The notes beneath the pieces were generated by a model. It saw only the letters and a list, made by a program, of their open reading frames with translations, was not told where the DNA came from and ran no database searches. The position numbers and the translations under genes were made by a program. This document shows positions 27,806 through 38,258 of a stretch of DNA of 45,089 nucleotides, piece after piece. Source of the stretch: Chara braunii (Eukaryota > Streptophyta > Charophyceae > Charales > Characeae). The stretch lies in NCBI GenBank assembly GCA_003427395.1, contig BFEA01000198.1:1641936-1687024 (forward strand). Reading direction: 5' to 3'. The first letter of the stretch is position 1. Each line of letters starts with the position of its first letter.

Positions 27806-29084
27806 CACTAGTTTTTCTTTTGCCTGTTCGGAATTTTCTTTTGCTAACAGGACTTAGACTAGGAATTTAGGTACTCTGAATTTTGTTGCGCAACGCTTGC
27901 GCGCATCTTGCTGCGCAGGGAACTGGGCTCTGACTGGATCGCGCCTTTAATCTTGTGCAACTGTCGCTTTTGGCGGGCGCGATTGTAATTGTATCTTTCT
28001 TCTTTCTTGATTCCCTCGTATTTGCTCGCCTTCTTCTTCTTCTTCTTTGTCTTGCATGCCCGATGCTCTGTTCTAATTGGCCTGAGTGTCTGCATGAGCG
28101 GATCGATGTGTGGAGTGAGGCTACGACCCCCACGCCGCGGCCTGGCCATGCAGATGTAGGCACTTCCTCTCTTCTCTTCTTGTCCACCTGGGCTTAACCC
28201 CGTACCTTTCGTGCAGGCATGCATGCTTATAAATTTCGCTAGCGCGATTAGTTTGCTCTCTAAGAATTTTGAGGTTAGCGCGATTAGTGAGGGTTGGCTA
28301 ACGAGCAAGTTTGGAGGGTAGGTGAGTGCGAGAGTTGGGCGATCAGACGATCAGGTGTCGGGTATGGGGGGTTGACGTGCGGGGCCGCGACGGACTGTGG
28401 TGCACTGGCGAACCTGGCTTGCATGCTTGAACCAAGCGGGGTGACGACTCCGTGTTGATACACGCCGATGAACTGTCGGTATCGTGGGTGTAGAGCAGAG
28501 AGAGAGAGAGAGAGAGCAGTTGTGGGCATGGGATGAGGTTTCTTTCCTTTGTTCATCTGTATGATTTTGGATTCTGATATGGCCGATTTTATCGCGACCC
28601 TTTTTCAACTTCCCTTTGTAAATCGTCTTGGATTTTCCTTGTCGTTTTCACTCCGTATGTTTGCGTGGAATGAATGTGAACTCCCTTTCAATTAGTGATC
28701 TCTTCGGATTTTTAATCTTGTTGTGTGATGTTTGTCTTGTCTTTGTGTGAGCTATACGCTCGGATCTGATTGAGAGTGCTCGTTATGAATGTCTGATTTA
28801 ATCGTTAACTTCGAATCACCCCGAAGCTAATTGCCCTTTTCCCTCCTCCCCTCCTTTCGTCGCATGTATGGCATGTAAGGACCAGATCTCACCCACGTAG
28901 CATGAATAGGATAATTGCATATATGCCAACGCGATTGGTACACGGAGCCAACCCGCCGGCTCTCACGTGCGCGCTCGCGTACGACTGCGATCTCAAGAAA
29001 ACCGAGTTGCCACGTACACGCTCGTCTGCGTGAGTTAGCCTTAACCTCGTATAAGGATGCGGGGACCGAGCTTACTAAACGGAC
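27806..29084. other. Upstream of the ORF at 29085; no gene supported
   Basis: TAGCGCGATTAGT occurs twice (about 28240 and 28276). A TTATAAAT word lies at 28228 and a short GA run at 28497-28516. Possible 5' region of the next ORF, but more than 800 bp separate the TATA-like word from it. Confidence 0.3.
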
Positions 29085-29579
29085 ATGGCTGTGGGATTTC
29101 CCTCTCGGATGATCGACTGCGAGAGTCTGAGGGACCCGGAATATCGTGAATACTGGGAACGCGAACAACTTAGACGACAGGGAAACCTGAGAAACCCGGA
29201 ATTCCCCTGTTTGACGGAGAACGACCGACTGTGCACAGGGGATTTCCACTGGGCAATAACCCACGACCCTAGGGGCCCAGATTACCCAGATACGGACAAC
29301 ACACTATACTACGTATCCTCGGGCTTCGTCGTTATTACTACCAGCTTCCCTCCCTTTCATCTCCTCCTTCCATATCACCAACTCACGGTAGTACCATGGA
29401 ATTCCATAGCCCGCTATTGGCCCAATCCACCGTGCGAGGATTGCCAACAGTACGAGACCTACCGAACTTCGGGGTCTATCCGGCAAACTCGAACCGAAGC
29501 CGAGCAGCGATTGCACCACCTCCGCTTACGGCCCGCCCCGTCGGATTCAGAAGCCTGTTACGAGCGGCATCAGCAATAG
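29085..29579 (+). CDS. Unnamed 'WPN-C-DC' family protein, intact copy P2
   Basis: 164 residues from ATG 29085 (context GACATGGCT) to TAG 29577-29579. The N-terminal third is highly charged (RDPEYREYWEREQLRRQG, residues 16-33). The middle is acidic/aromatic (residues 50-72). The core holds GFVVI, SFPPFHLLLP, TVVPW and WPNPPCEDC (residues 111-119). The C-terminal part is charged and ends DSEACYERHQQ. About 90 residues from the GFVVI block onward align with the decayed copy at about 3768-4050, including the WPN-x2-C-x-DC motif, and both copies are followed by tail repeat T. Co-duplication with a tail suggests a transposon-encoded or transposon-carried protein. I recognise no known family; no signal peptide or membrane segment. 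Introns cannot be excluded. Confidence 0.45.
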   Translation: MAVGFPSRMIDCESLRDPEYREYWEREQLRRQGNLRNPEFPCLTENDRLCTGDFHWAITHDPRGPDYPDTDNTLYYVSSGFVVITTSFPPFHLLLPYHQLTVVPWNSIARYWPNPPCEDCQQYETYRTSGSIRQTRTEAEQRLHHLRLRPAPSDSEACYERHQQ

Positions 29580-29967
29580 GTCGAACTGCGCGACCAACCA
29601 CGAAGGCGAAACCCAAGGCAATGGTGATTTTCCTTTTTGGCTGACGAAATTTGGGGTTCGTTGGCAGGGGCAATGTTGTTGGGATTTTGTTCGAGAATGC
29701 AAGAGTGTTTAAATCTGTCGGTGTTGTGATCGTGGAAGAGTACCCCGGGATCTTTATTTTGGGATGCACTGCACATGCCATCTGCCTTATGCTGCACGGC
29801 ATCTGCGGCTTTCCTATTGTGTACAAACCACGAGAGGTGGTCTACCTTCCTTCTTACAAGGACTAAAGCGCCAAGTACGATTTGCATATACCCTCTTGCG
29901 CTTTTACCCCCGAAACTTGCCACAGGAGATCTCATTTCCAACCTGGGACTTCACCCCCACTATCCTA
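29580..29967. other. Spacer between P2 and its tail
   Basis: Open frames exist, but nothing recognisable. The corresponding spacer after P1 is shorter, so an insertion or deletion separates the two copies. Confidence 0.3.
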
Positions 29968-30058
29968 AAATCCTTGGCACACCCCTTTTTCGCACTTTCG
30001 GGCCCCCATCCCACTCCGATCAGGAAGTCGTGCTGGGCGTGAGGTTGGGCGTCACAGG
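29968..30058 (+). repeat. Conserved tail repeat T, copy 2
   Basis: AAATCCTTGGCACACCCC ... CACTCCGATCAGGAAGTCG ... GAGGTTGGGCGTCACAGG, nearly identical to the second half of 4255-4435. Confidence 0.8.
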
Positions 30059-30837
30059 CTTGCTAAGCGCAAACCTTGCCAAGCCGCTATCTCATTGTGC
30101 AGCGTAGTACGAAGGCCAAGTTCAATGTACAAAGGTTTCTATAGGCAAAGTAGTCGTGAAAGTAACTCCCACTTTAGCAATTGACATCTTGCTCCAATGG
30201 GTTGGACCTGCTCAACACAATCTAGGTTATATAGATGAGGCCCTTACGTAAGGGCCCCGATAAATGCCTGTCTAGGGACCTTACAAGCAAAAATGCCCAT
30301 GCAAGGGTCCAACGGGCAGAAATGCCCACGCGTATACCCCATTTCAGCCGAAAACTTTCTTTGGCTTCCAGTAAACGAAACAGTGCACCCATCTGTCCCA
30401 TATGTTGCTGACCTGTCTTGAAAAGCAACACAGAGCTTGATTGAAGTATGTGTGCGTTCAACCTGAAACCACCACTCCTCCAATGTTGAAAATTCGGCAT
30501 TCCCGCCCAGTCTTGCAGTTTTCAAGCGCCAACTTTGGCGATTTCTCGTTCGCAGCAGAATTGGCAAAAAAATCTGGAAAAGTGAAGCCATGTAGATTAG
30601 GTTGTGATAGAAGAACGAAATAAAAATATTTTATAATGCAGCACAGATTCATTGCATTTTTCATTTTTGCCACTCTACCAGTTCTCCACACTACCGGTAG
30701 CCCTCACAGACTGGTGCTAGTGATTCCCCTGAATTTTCATCGTCATGGGTAGTGGTGATTTAAACCATCTGTACATTTGAGTCTCTTTTGAAAGAGGCGG
30801 ATTCCCACTGCTTGCCAAGTTTTGCCAAAACGCCAGC
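30059..30837. other. No gene; palindrome and family C words
   Basis: Perfect 18-bp palindrome GGCCCTTACGTAAGGGCC at 30239-30256. Family C terminal words at 30459 (TGAAACCACCACTCC) and 30756 (TTTAAACCATCTGTACA). No supported ORF. Confidence 0.4.
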
Positions 30838-30943
30838 ATGGTGATGCTCAAAACCTCATGCCCTACGCTGTTTTCCTTCACGGAGTGGACTAAAATGCGG
30901 AAAGGGCCTGGAGGGCATGCAACTGGGGTGTGCCAAGGATTTA
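30838..30943 (-). repeat. Tail repeat T, copy 3, inverted and diverged
   Basis: Minus strand: AAATCCTTGGCACACCCC, then GGCCCTTTCCGCA, CACTCCGTGAAGGAAA, GGGCATGAGGTTTTGAGC, ATCACC, in the same order as copies 1 and 2. Head-to-head arrangement with copy 2, about 780 bp apart. Confidence 0.6.
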
Positions 30944-31259
30944 AGTAAAAGTCAGTTTGGAGTTCCATGTTGGAACTGGAATCTCCCGTGTGGTTCTGGT
31001 TATGGGTAAGACCGAGGCGGGATAACGGTCAAGCAACATCTCTCTAATTCGAAAAGTACCTTTGAACATCCTCTCGCGCTCTGGGGAGTCTTTTGCCCAG
31101 GCGAAACGATGCGGGAGTGTACGAAGGATCTCGGCTATGGACGAGTGCCCGACCGATGTGTCTCGCGGAGCTCAGAGTCGGAATTAGAGGGGTGCAAGCG
31201 CGCGACTCTTTCCGCAACTTTTGAGTCTCCACGCGGTGTGTAGTTGAACCTTCTTTCTC

Positions 31260-31792
31260 TTAAGGCACGCTCACAGTGTGGTACCAAATCCGCATAGTCC
31301 CCAAAATCCCCCAAAAATAATGTCGAGGGGATGTTACACCCAGTTCCTATTTTCGCAAACTACGCATGCGTGAATCCTTTTGTCAGAGGCCTGAGGGCTG
31401 CGGGGTTGGGAATTTGCGGTAACCTCGGGAGGTTACTGCAAAGACCTTACGTTTTTTTTAATTAACTTAAAAAAATGATAGCAAATAAACGAAGATATTG
31501 GTGTGATTGCAATTGGGTAGAAGTATTTAAAAAAAAAATAAAAATACAAAACATCGGGTGAGGGAAAAAGGGTGTGCCTCGTGTGACTGGTTTCGTCACA
31601 AACTCCACACAGGGGGGACTGGGAAATGAGTGACTTGGGGACATTGTGTGATCGGCGCCACCACTATTTTGGACCGGGAAATGAGTGATTTGGGGACATG
31701 GTGTGATCGGCGCCACCACTAATTCCCTAAATCAGCCCTTACTATTTTTTCAGATTATGCAGATTTGCTACCGCAGTGTGAGCGTGCCCTTA
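31260..31792. mobile_element. Element J: 527 bp with 40-bp terminal inverted repeats and TTA target duplication
   Basis: The left terminus AGGCACGCTCACAGTGTGGT, ACCAAATCCGCATAGTC (from 31263) is mirrored by the right terminus; on the complement strand that reads GGGCACGCTCACACTGCGGT, AGCAAATCTGCATAATC. The arms match at about 34 of 40 positions. TTA is present at 31260-31262 and 31790-31792, the 3-bp target duplication typical of PIF/Harbinger-type elements. The interior has no transposase; it holds a 57-bp tandem repeat (31617-31722). Confidence 0.8.
31617..31722. repeat. 57-bp tandem repeat inside element J
   Basis: GGGAAATGAGTGA(C/T)TTGGGG then GTGTGATCGGCGCCACCACT occurs twice. Confidence 0.9.
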
Positions 31793-31952
31793 GTCGTTTC
31801 GTGCGTCGACAATCAAAACACGTAGTATGAAGCCTGGGAGGGGCAACAGTAGGCTACGGAATGATGACCAGCTCCTTAAATGGGAGTACAACAGAGAAGG
31901 GAGGGAATATAGTGTCATTAATCACAATCCCGGAGTTTATGAAACCTCAACA

Positions 31953-32243
31953 CTTGTGTAGCATTGTGTTCGCGTTCGGAGGCGAACACAAACGAGCGCC
32001 CAAAACCCTGCGAACGCGAACATAAAAAAAATATATAAAAAAAAAATCTGAAAAACATATATGCCATATAAAACAACAATACAAGCAACTTTCGCTTTGG
32101 AGTCATGTTCAAATTCTTAGCCAAACGTGAGTTAAAAATAAAAAATCGATTTCTTTTATTTTTTATGAAAAAAGATATGTTCACCCGAACACGTTCTCGC
32201 ACGAACGTGGAGGGGTGCGAACACATTCGCTGTGCTACGCAAC
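31953..32243. mobile_element. Inverted-repeat element, family D, copy D1
   Basis: Left CTTGTGTAGCATTGTGTTCG, right complement GTTGCGTAGCACAGCGAATG then TGTTCGC. Inner GTTCG words mirror each other; the centre is AT-rich and non-coding. The ends resemble the smaller D2 at 39129. Confidence 0.6.
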
Positions 32244-32309
32244 TTAACATTGTCTGAGAAGGGAACTGGTAGGGCCGTCTGGTCTGCGCTACATTGTCGC
32301 GCACATCGC

Positions 32310-32545
32310 ATTCGCCAGGGAGCATCCTAGAAGGACTTTATGAAGCAGACGATCCAAATGCGACAGGGAGTATCCTAGAAGGACTTTATGAGTGGAGAGA
32401 ACAACATCCATTCCATGCATCCACATTTCACAAAATGAATCGATGTCTTCCTACTCGTGCAACTATGATTGATGTGTATAGCACTTCGCAAATACTCCTT
32501 TCATGCGAGCGGAAGAGTGCACTGGTCTTCCGAGTCCAAGGGTGA
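32310..32545 (+). other. Short ORF segment with an in-frame 16-residue repeat
   Basis: A 48-bp unit repeats in frame, giving GSILEGLYE twice (about 32318-32344 and 32366-32392). The frame runs to TGA 32543-32545. It lacks a plausible ATG upstream (the open frame only offers a TTG). Coding status is uncertain. Confidence 0.25.
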
Positions 32546-32605
32546 TAATCGGATAATCCTATTCTAACCGAAGTAGAAACGACGGCGAGCACTAGCTACA
32601 CACTC

Positions 32606-33122
32606 ATGCAAGTTGGTGAAACACAGGTGGTTAACTAGGGGTGTTATTTTTGGCGAATTTTGCAATGAAATTGTTATATTGTGCTTATGTTTTGCTTTTT
32701 TTCCTGTTTTTCCTTTTGTGTAACGTATATGTGCTTTAGGGTGCGTCATATGTCAAATTTTAACATGTTTGGATCAATAATTTGTTTCGTTGAATTCGTT
32801 GGACGCTTCATTTTACATCGGAAAATGTTTTTGTGTTAGGGTTTTGTAGTGTTTTGTTGTTGTTAATGCAAGTTGATGAAACACAGGTGGTTAACTAGGG
32901 GTGTTATTTTTGGCGAATTTTGCAATGAAATTGTTATATTGTGCTGATGTTTTGCTTTTTTTCCTGTTTTTTCTTTTGTGTAACATATATGTGCTTTAGG
33001 GTACGTCATATGTCCAATTTTAACATGTTTGGATCAATAATGAAAAAGTTGGCGTTTCGTTGAATTCGTTGGACGCTTCATTTTACGTCGGAAAATGTTT
33101 TTGTGTTAGGGTTTTGTAGTGT
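32606..33122. repeat. 260-bp tandem duplication
   Basis: Units 32606-32865 and 32866-33122 differ at few positions apart from a 10-13-bp insertion in the second (GAAAAAGTTGGCG after ATCAATAAT). Each starts ATGCAAGTTG and ends GTGTTAGGGTTTTGTAGTG. A T run (33124-33153) follows. Confidence 0.9.
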
Positions 33123-33153
<31 letters not shown>

Positions 33154-33154
<1 letters not shown>

Positions 33155-34400
33155 GCCTCTTTCTTTTTTTTAATGTTTGCAATATGGGCCCGTATCGTTT
33201 GTTTTTGAAATTTCCGATGAACTTCGCACCGAATTGTTGGGGAAAAACGTGAATATGTGGCCCCCGATTTCATCTCTCAGAAGAGTCCGAGAAAATATTG
33301 CTTGCAAGGGCGCAAACACAAAAATGCATTCGCGGAAAACGTGAAGGCAACAAAACAGTTATGTAAAATATCAGCGAAAGTTGTCTAGTTCTTATGACTA
33401 ATTTCAAATTGAAAAGTCCGAAATGAAATTCATAGCGCGCTCACTTAGCGGCTAAGGTACTAAAAAATTGTATATTGATTTCTTTCTTTCTCTACAGAAA
33501 TGAAAATTCACATGAAATATGAGGACATTTCCAAAATTGCATGAAAAGAACACAAACTCGAAGATTTATCTGACCCAAGGCAACCCGCAGTTGCCTCACC
33601 AAGGATGAACCCTATTGAATTACGTTAGAATTAAAAAAGACGAAGTCGAAAACATACTGTAAAGCCCTTGTAAAAATATATAACAGAAAGGGGCACATAA
33701 ACCCTTGTGATCTTGTAAGTTCGTGCGTCATAATATTTTTGTTTTTGTTTTGGCTGGTGTTGCGGCACTATTGCCAGCCATTTAGACCGGGTTGCTCCGA
33801 GCCTCCAATTTGTTTTTGCAGACGCTCAGTCGTAGTGGTTCTTAAGTTGGTTGGGGCCATGTACTGGTGGTTTGAGTCTAAGAAAAATAACCCGTTTTGC
33901 TGCCAGACATATTGTTTAGGCCTCTGACGTTGTGTAGAAAAAAAACTATTAAGCCATCTTTTGTTGTTTTGATGAATACGAAGAGGGACTTTCAAAACTT
34001 CAAAAAATTATACCCTTATTAAATACTTTCTTTTGTTTTATGTGTAATTTCACAAAGCACTGTGACAGGTGCATCATAGCATTTCTCGAAGCACTGCACT
34101 CTATTTTCAACATCGATTGTTCAAATTATGGATTGTGCGACAAGTAGAAAAAGAAAACTAAAACATGTTCGATTAGTGTGTTAATGGTGAAGAGAGTATG
34201 TTGCTTCCCTATTGAGCGAAAAAAACTAGTATTCGTTAGATATACGTAGGAGACAAGCAAATGTTGGGCTGACAAGTTTCCTCATCGGAATTGCTACCGC
34301 TTGTACATCCATATAAATGGTAAAAGTGTTACCTTAATCAAAGGCAATAATTTCAATCAGCTTCATGGATTTCATCTGTAACCATTCATCTAGTGCAATC
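33154..34400. other. AT-rich, no gene; truncated family C element
   Basis: Holds C3 (33751-33876). No ORF with recognisable features; could be intron or intergenic. Confidence 0.4.
33751..33876. mobile_element. Truncated family C element, copy C3
   Basis: GGCTGG..GCCAGCC words, CCGGGTTGCTCCGAGCCTCC and right end TGTACTGGTGGTTTGAG match the right half of C5 (43180-43297). The left end is missing. Confidence 0.55.
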
Positions 34401-35225
34401 TTAATGTGGCATATTTTGACATTCGTTTGCCTTTCTATCAGAAGATCATCGTAAGCCCTTTTGCTCAAGCCATAAGACCCATGATTCCACGACTTGCTGA
34501 ATTGAAGAGGGCGGGGGATTATAAAACATTTCTTTTACGTAGAAGTTTGCGACCACGACACTATCGAAGGGTCTTGTCGAGGAGTCAATTGAGGAAGTGG
34601 TTGCAGGAGGTCGCTTGGACTTTTGAGACTGAAGGGACTGGTGGTAGGTGGAGACTGGAGAAGATGATTGACAACCTTTGAGCCAATCGTATTTAGTTGT
34701 ATGACTGGGCTCAAACATGACGGATTGATTTGGCTCCATCGAGAGACGTCCTTGTGGTTTGTTGTCGCATAGACCTTCCCTAGTCTGCATTTGTAGTCCC
34801 ACGATGCAAACTTTGTGAAAACTCGTTCAACAAATGTTTCCCCTTGATGTTAACAAAAACTTCTAACTCAAGTTTCTGTGAGCGCTCAAAAAATTCTCAG
34901 GGAAGTACTTATGCTTGATTCTTTGTCGACCCCAGGTAGGGTGTCTATGAAAGACCCATGCACGAAGTTGTTGAAACATTTTTCTTTAAAACGAAATGTG
35001 AAAGTTAGTACAATAAATTGTCCGACACCGGATGAAAGTATCACCTCGGATGTGATCTATGGGACATGCTACCAGACTGCCGAACTTCGTCTTCTAGTTA
35101 AGTACCAATGAGACATCTGTACTGGCGAAAGAGTAGTGATCTGCATACTCAGAAGACAATCCCTAAGCTTAGACTTAGTTATGGAGAAAATGTTGTGTCG
35201 TTTTTTACATTTCAAAGGGTAGAGA
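34401..35225. other. Two unassigned open stretches, no supported gene
   Basis: 34406-34681 plus strand (basic, R/L-rich) and 34878-35111 plus strand are open, but the first lacks an ATG in frame at its start and neither shows a known motif. Confidence 0.2.
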
Positions 35226-35244
35226 TGGCGTTTTGACGGAGGAA

Positions 35245-35700
35245 GAAGATGTTACTATGGCGATGTTTTAAGAATTCTTCAGGAGAAGCGATACATTAAG
35301 GGGGGATGTTTTTAGACTTCTTTAGGAGAAGTGGGACATTACGGATGAGAAACGGAGTGGGACATGACTTTATGCAAGTATAATGTAGTTCTGAAGATTG
35401 AGATGAACGTTGACGAAGAATGAAAGTTGTGTAGATAATGTGCAATTGACTTGGTTTGGACAAACAATCTTAACGCGTCTAGATATGACGTTTTGATTCT
35501 TTTGAACAAAGCGGTACATTAAGGGGGATGTTTTTAGACTTCTTCAGGAGAAGTGGCACATTAAGGTTAAGAAACAAAGTGGGACATGACTTTATGCAAG
35601 TATAATGCAGTTCCGAAGATTGGGATGAAGAATAAAAGTTGTGTAGATAGTTTGCAATTGACTTGTTTTTCGGACAGACAATCGGAACGCGTTTGGAATC
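35245..35700. repeat. Diverged tandem repeats with purine-tract/ATGTTTTTAG junctions
   Basis: ACATTAAGGGGGGATGTTTT, TAGACTTCTT(C/T)AGGAGAAGTGG, GGGACATGACTTTATGCAAG, TATAATG(T/C)AGTT and AAAGTTGTGTAGATA recur between about 35250-35480 and 35490-35700. The first unit also carries a short internal duplication (GATGTTTTAAGAATTCTTC). The AAGGGGGGATGTT word resembles the polypurine tract/3'-LTR junction of plant retrotransposons, an inference only. Confidence 0.65.
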
Positions 35701-36455
35701 TTTGGATATGATGTCCTGAATTACAGATGGAGGATGATCATACAACCTTGACACATAATTCCCGAAGCTTAGATTTGGGCAATGTTGCATCGTAGGGGTA
35801 CTAGGGGATATAAATCACATGCTTTAATCTTATATAAAACTTGAACTTATTTCGCAGTCAACGGGCTAAAACACCCCTCAACGTCGAACGAAGTGCTTTC
35901 CTAGAAAAACTACATATCTTGTTGTGTAGACCTACGGAATACTCAAAGCTTTGACCATAGAGAGCTTTTCGTCGAGGAAGATGCAAGAGCAGAGGAATTA
36001 ATAACTTCTTTTAACTCAAAAAAATGAGAGTAGAACCAGCAAAGGTTTTCAAATTGAACAGTGTTCCCACTCACCAGCCATGGCCTAGCGTTTCGGAATA
36101 GGAAGGGCGTGCTAAACAAAGAATAAACTACTGATGAGCCGTTCACTCGTTTGAGGACCTTCCACTCGTCACATAGCAGCTCATGACCCTCACAGACTGA
36201 TAAAAAGCAGGAGATTTCATCCTCAAAGGTGTAATAAAGAATTGTACTAAGTTATGTCGGTGTTTGGTCAGCATGGAAGCTTGCGTGAGAGTGGGTTGGT
36301 TGCAAAACTCTTATCACTTTTGCTGCAAACACATTTTTTACTACACTTCTTGCTCTGTGCGCTCTTCGTACTGTTTTGGTTGCGGGAAGATGGAGATTTG
36401 AGGAAGGGGCTAAATGATCGAACGAAAAAATGTTCGACGCTGAAAGGATCTTGGG
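35701..36455. other. No feature recognised
   Basis: AT-rich, short open frames only. Confidence 0.3.
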
Positions 36456-36577
36456 TTAAACCTCCAGTACATCGCCTTGGGCAACTTGAGAATTGAAATT
36501 GAGTTATTCCGAAAAGTTTGCAGGCTCTAAGCCACAAAACCAAAATGACTGGTTGCGCCAACCAAAGAAAAAAAAGA
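36456..36577. mobile_element. Family C element, copy C4
   Basis: Starts TTAAACCTCCAGTACATCG. GCAGGCTCTAAGCCAC and GGTTGCGCCAACCAAAG are the reverse complement of the central words of C3 and C5. The distal end is unclear. Confidence 0.45.
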
Positions 36578-36940
36578 ATGCGCGGCTGGCGGTTTGATGC
36601 CGCTTCGCGACTAGTGCTAGTCCACCAACGCAAAAAGAGGCTGGAATGTACAGGTTAGGAAGTAGCAGCATAACCTTCGGTCCCTTTTCTACATAGCCAC
36701 CTATGTGACTGAGGATTCCTAACACTACATGCACTATGCTGTGACTGAGTTCTGCATGGGTGCTCGTTACATTGCTTAGGCAGGGACTGTTCATCACAGC
36801 CGGTGTAGATGTGTTTGGACCATGGGGAGATTGGCTCATAGACGACAGGTCCAGGACAAGAAATAAAGTCATCTCTAGAGAGTAAAAGATTTGATATGAA
36901 GTGGGCGAAGTTGTTGGCCAAGGAATAGATGACAACAGAA

Positions 36941-38258
36941 TTAACATAATAACATAGAATCAAGGGAAGGGCTACTCATGAAGTTCTTAGAATGACGCAG
37001 GTCATGAATAGCAAGATCAGAAGAATTCTCAGCATCATGATTGCCAAGGGAGCCTCTTGCAACATCGGCCGATTTCTCATCGTCTTCTTCCTCCGCGTTG
37101 TCCGAGAGGAGGCGCCGTGGTACTAGGTTGGCAAAAGCTCCGTTGGTGCGAACCTCCGCCACGTCACTGGCAATCTTTTTGATGTCGATATATGTTATGC
37201 CCTCGTCATTATAGAGCATTTCTAATTGCGCCTTCTTCAATTTCTTAAGGTCGTTGCTAACCCTCTCTAAGAAAGAATCCTGGTCTTCCCGTCTTCCTCA
37301 CGAAAGTAACCTTCACCTGATCTTCTCCTTGCCCTTCTGGCACACCATTCTCCCTTGAAGGGCTCGGGTTGGCGGTCTTCCTATTGTGTACAGACAACTT
37401 CCTTCCGGAGCTTGAACAAGAATGCGACTTGATGTGGTTAAAATGCTCTTCCAGTGCTCGCACCTCCCTCTCGGCCATGTCTTTCTCATCTTGGACCCTG
37501 TGGTGGGTGTCCATTAACTTAGCCCATTCGGCAGGAGTTCGCGCTTCGTCGGCTCTAACCCTACCATGTGCAGGTTGGAGCAAAGGCCTTTTTTTCGTAT
37601 TGGCTTAAGTGCCTCTCATGCACCGTCTTTTGAGGTTTTCCAATTTGTCTTGCAGAATCAGAGCATCATGTATTAATGCTTGATTATTCATCTTCAAGGA
37701 GTCCAGCGTTCTACTTGCTTGTCCAATGGCCATCCACTTTAGCTCCTTTATTTCTCGCCGGAGTCTCTCAATTTCTTCTTTCTTCTGCCTTGCAATTTCT
37801 TCTCGTTCTTGTTCGCATTCTAAAGCTCATCGCTAGATGCCACCCCAACATGCTCTCTTGTTCCAACCTTCTTGCCAGTTACATCTTGGCAAACTTCTAC
37901 CCAGCATGTTTTCAAATTCTTTATGCTCCTTCTGTTTCTTACTCTTTGCTTCCTCTGCTTCCTCCCAACTCTTCTCATCCGCTTCCATCATCACCCTCTA
38001 TTTTTCATGCTTCACCGTCTCTTGGGCTTCCGTTTCCTCACACCCCATTATAAGGGCCTCGCCCCACCAGTCGCCAAAGTTGATTTCCAGTGGTGTGCAC
38101 TCACCGCGAGACTCTCCTCCACCAAAGGCTGCCCTTGATCCACTCTTCACAAAATTGGACCACTCACCACAGAGTTCAGCGCTACACGACAAGGTTGGGT
38201 TGGCCAGGACACGTGGATTACTCACCACCTTTGCCAGGTGCTGTGTCGGGAGCACCAC
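36941..38258 (-). pseudogene. Decayed coiled-coil protein gene, possibly retrotransposon gag-like
   Basis: On the minus strand one reading frame from 38258 to 37257 carries protein-like sequence broken by four stops (TAG 37998-38000, TAG 37833-37835, TGA 37827-37829, TAA 37605-37607). A frameshift near 37260-37310 then continues the protein in the frame ending at 36941. N-terminal part: GEWSNFVKSGSRAAFGGG and INFGDWWGEALIMG. Then a long charged helical region with coiled-coil heptads (EEIARQKKEEIERLRREIK; DMAEREVRALEEH). C-terminal part: AQLEMLYNDEGITYIDIKK, an ASDVAEVRT block, LVPRRLLSDN and an acidic tail. The conserved composition across stops shows it was once translated. No zinc knuckle, protease or reverse transcriptase is visible nearby, so gag identity is a guess. 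Confidence 0.6.

Noticed and set aside
28222-28240. TATA-like TTATAAAT as promoter of the ORF at 29085
   Set aside because: More than 800 bp upstream, no other promoter evidence.
36504-36963. Two overlapping minus-strand ORFs downstream of the decayed coiled-coil gene
   Set aside because: No motif; one runs through family C element C4, so at least part is repeat.
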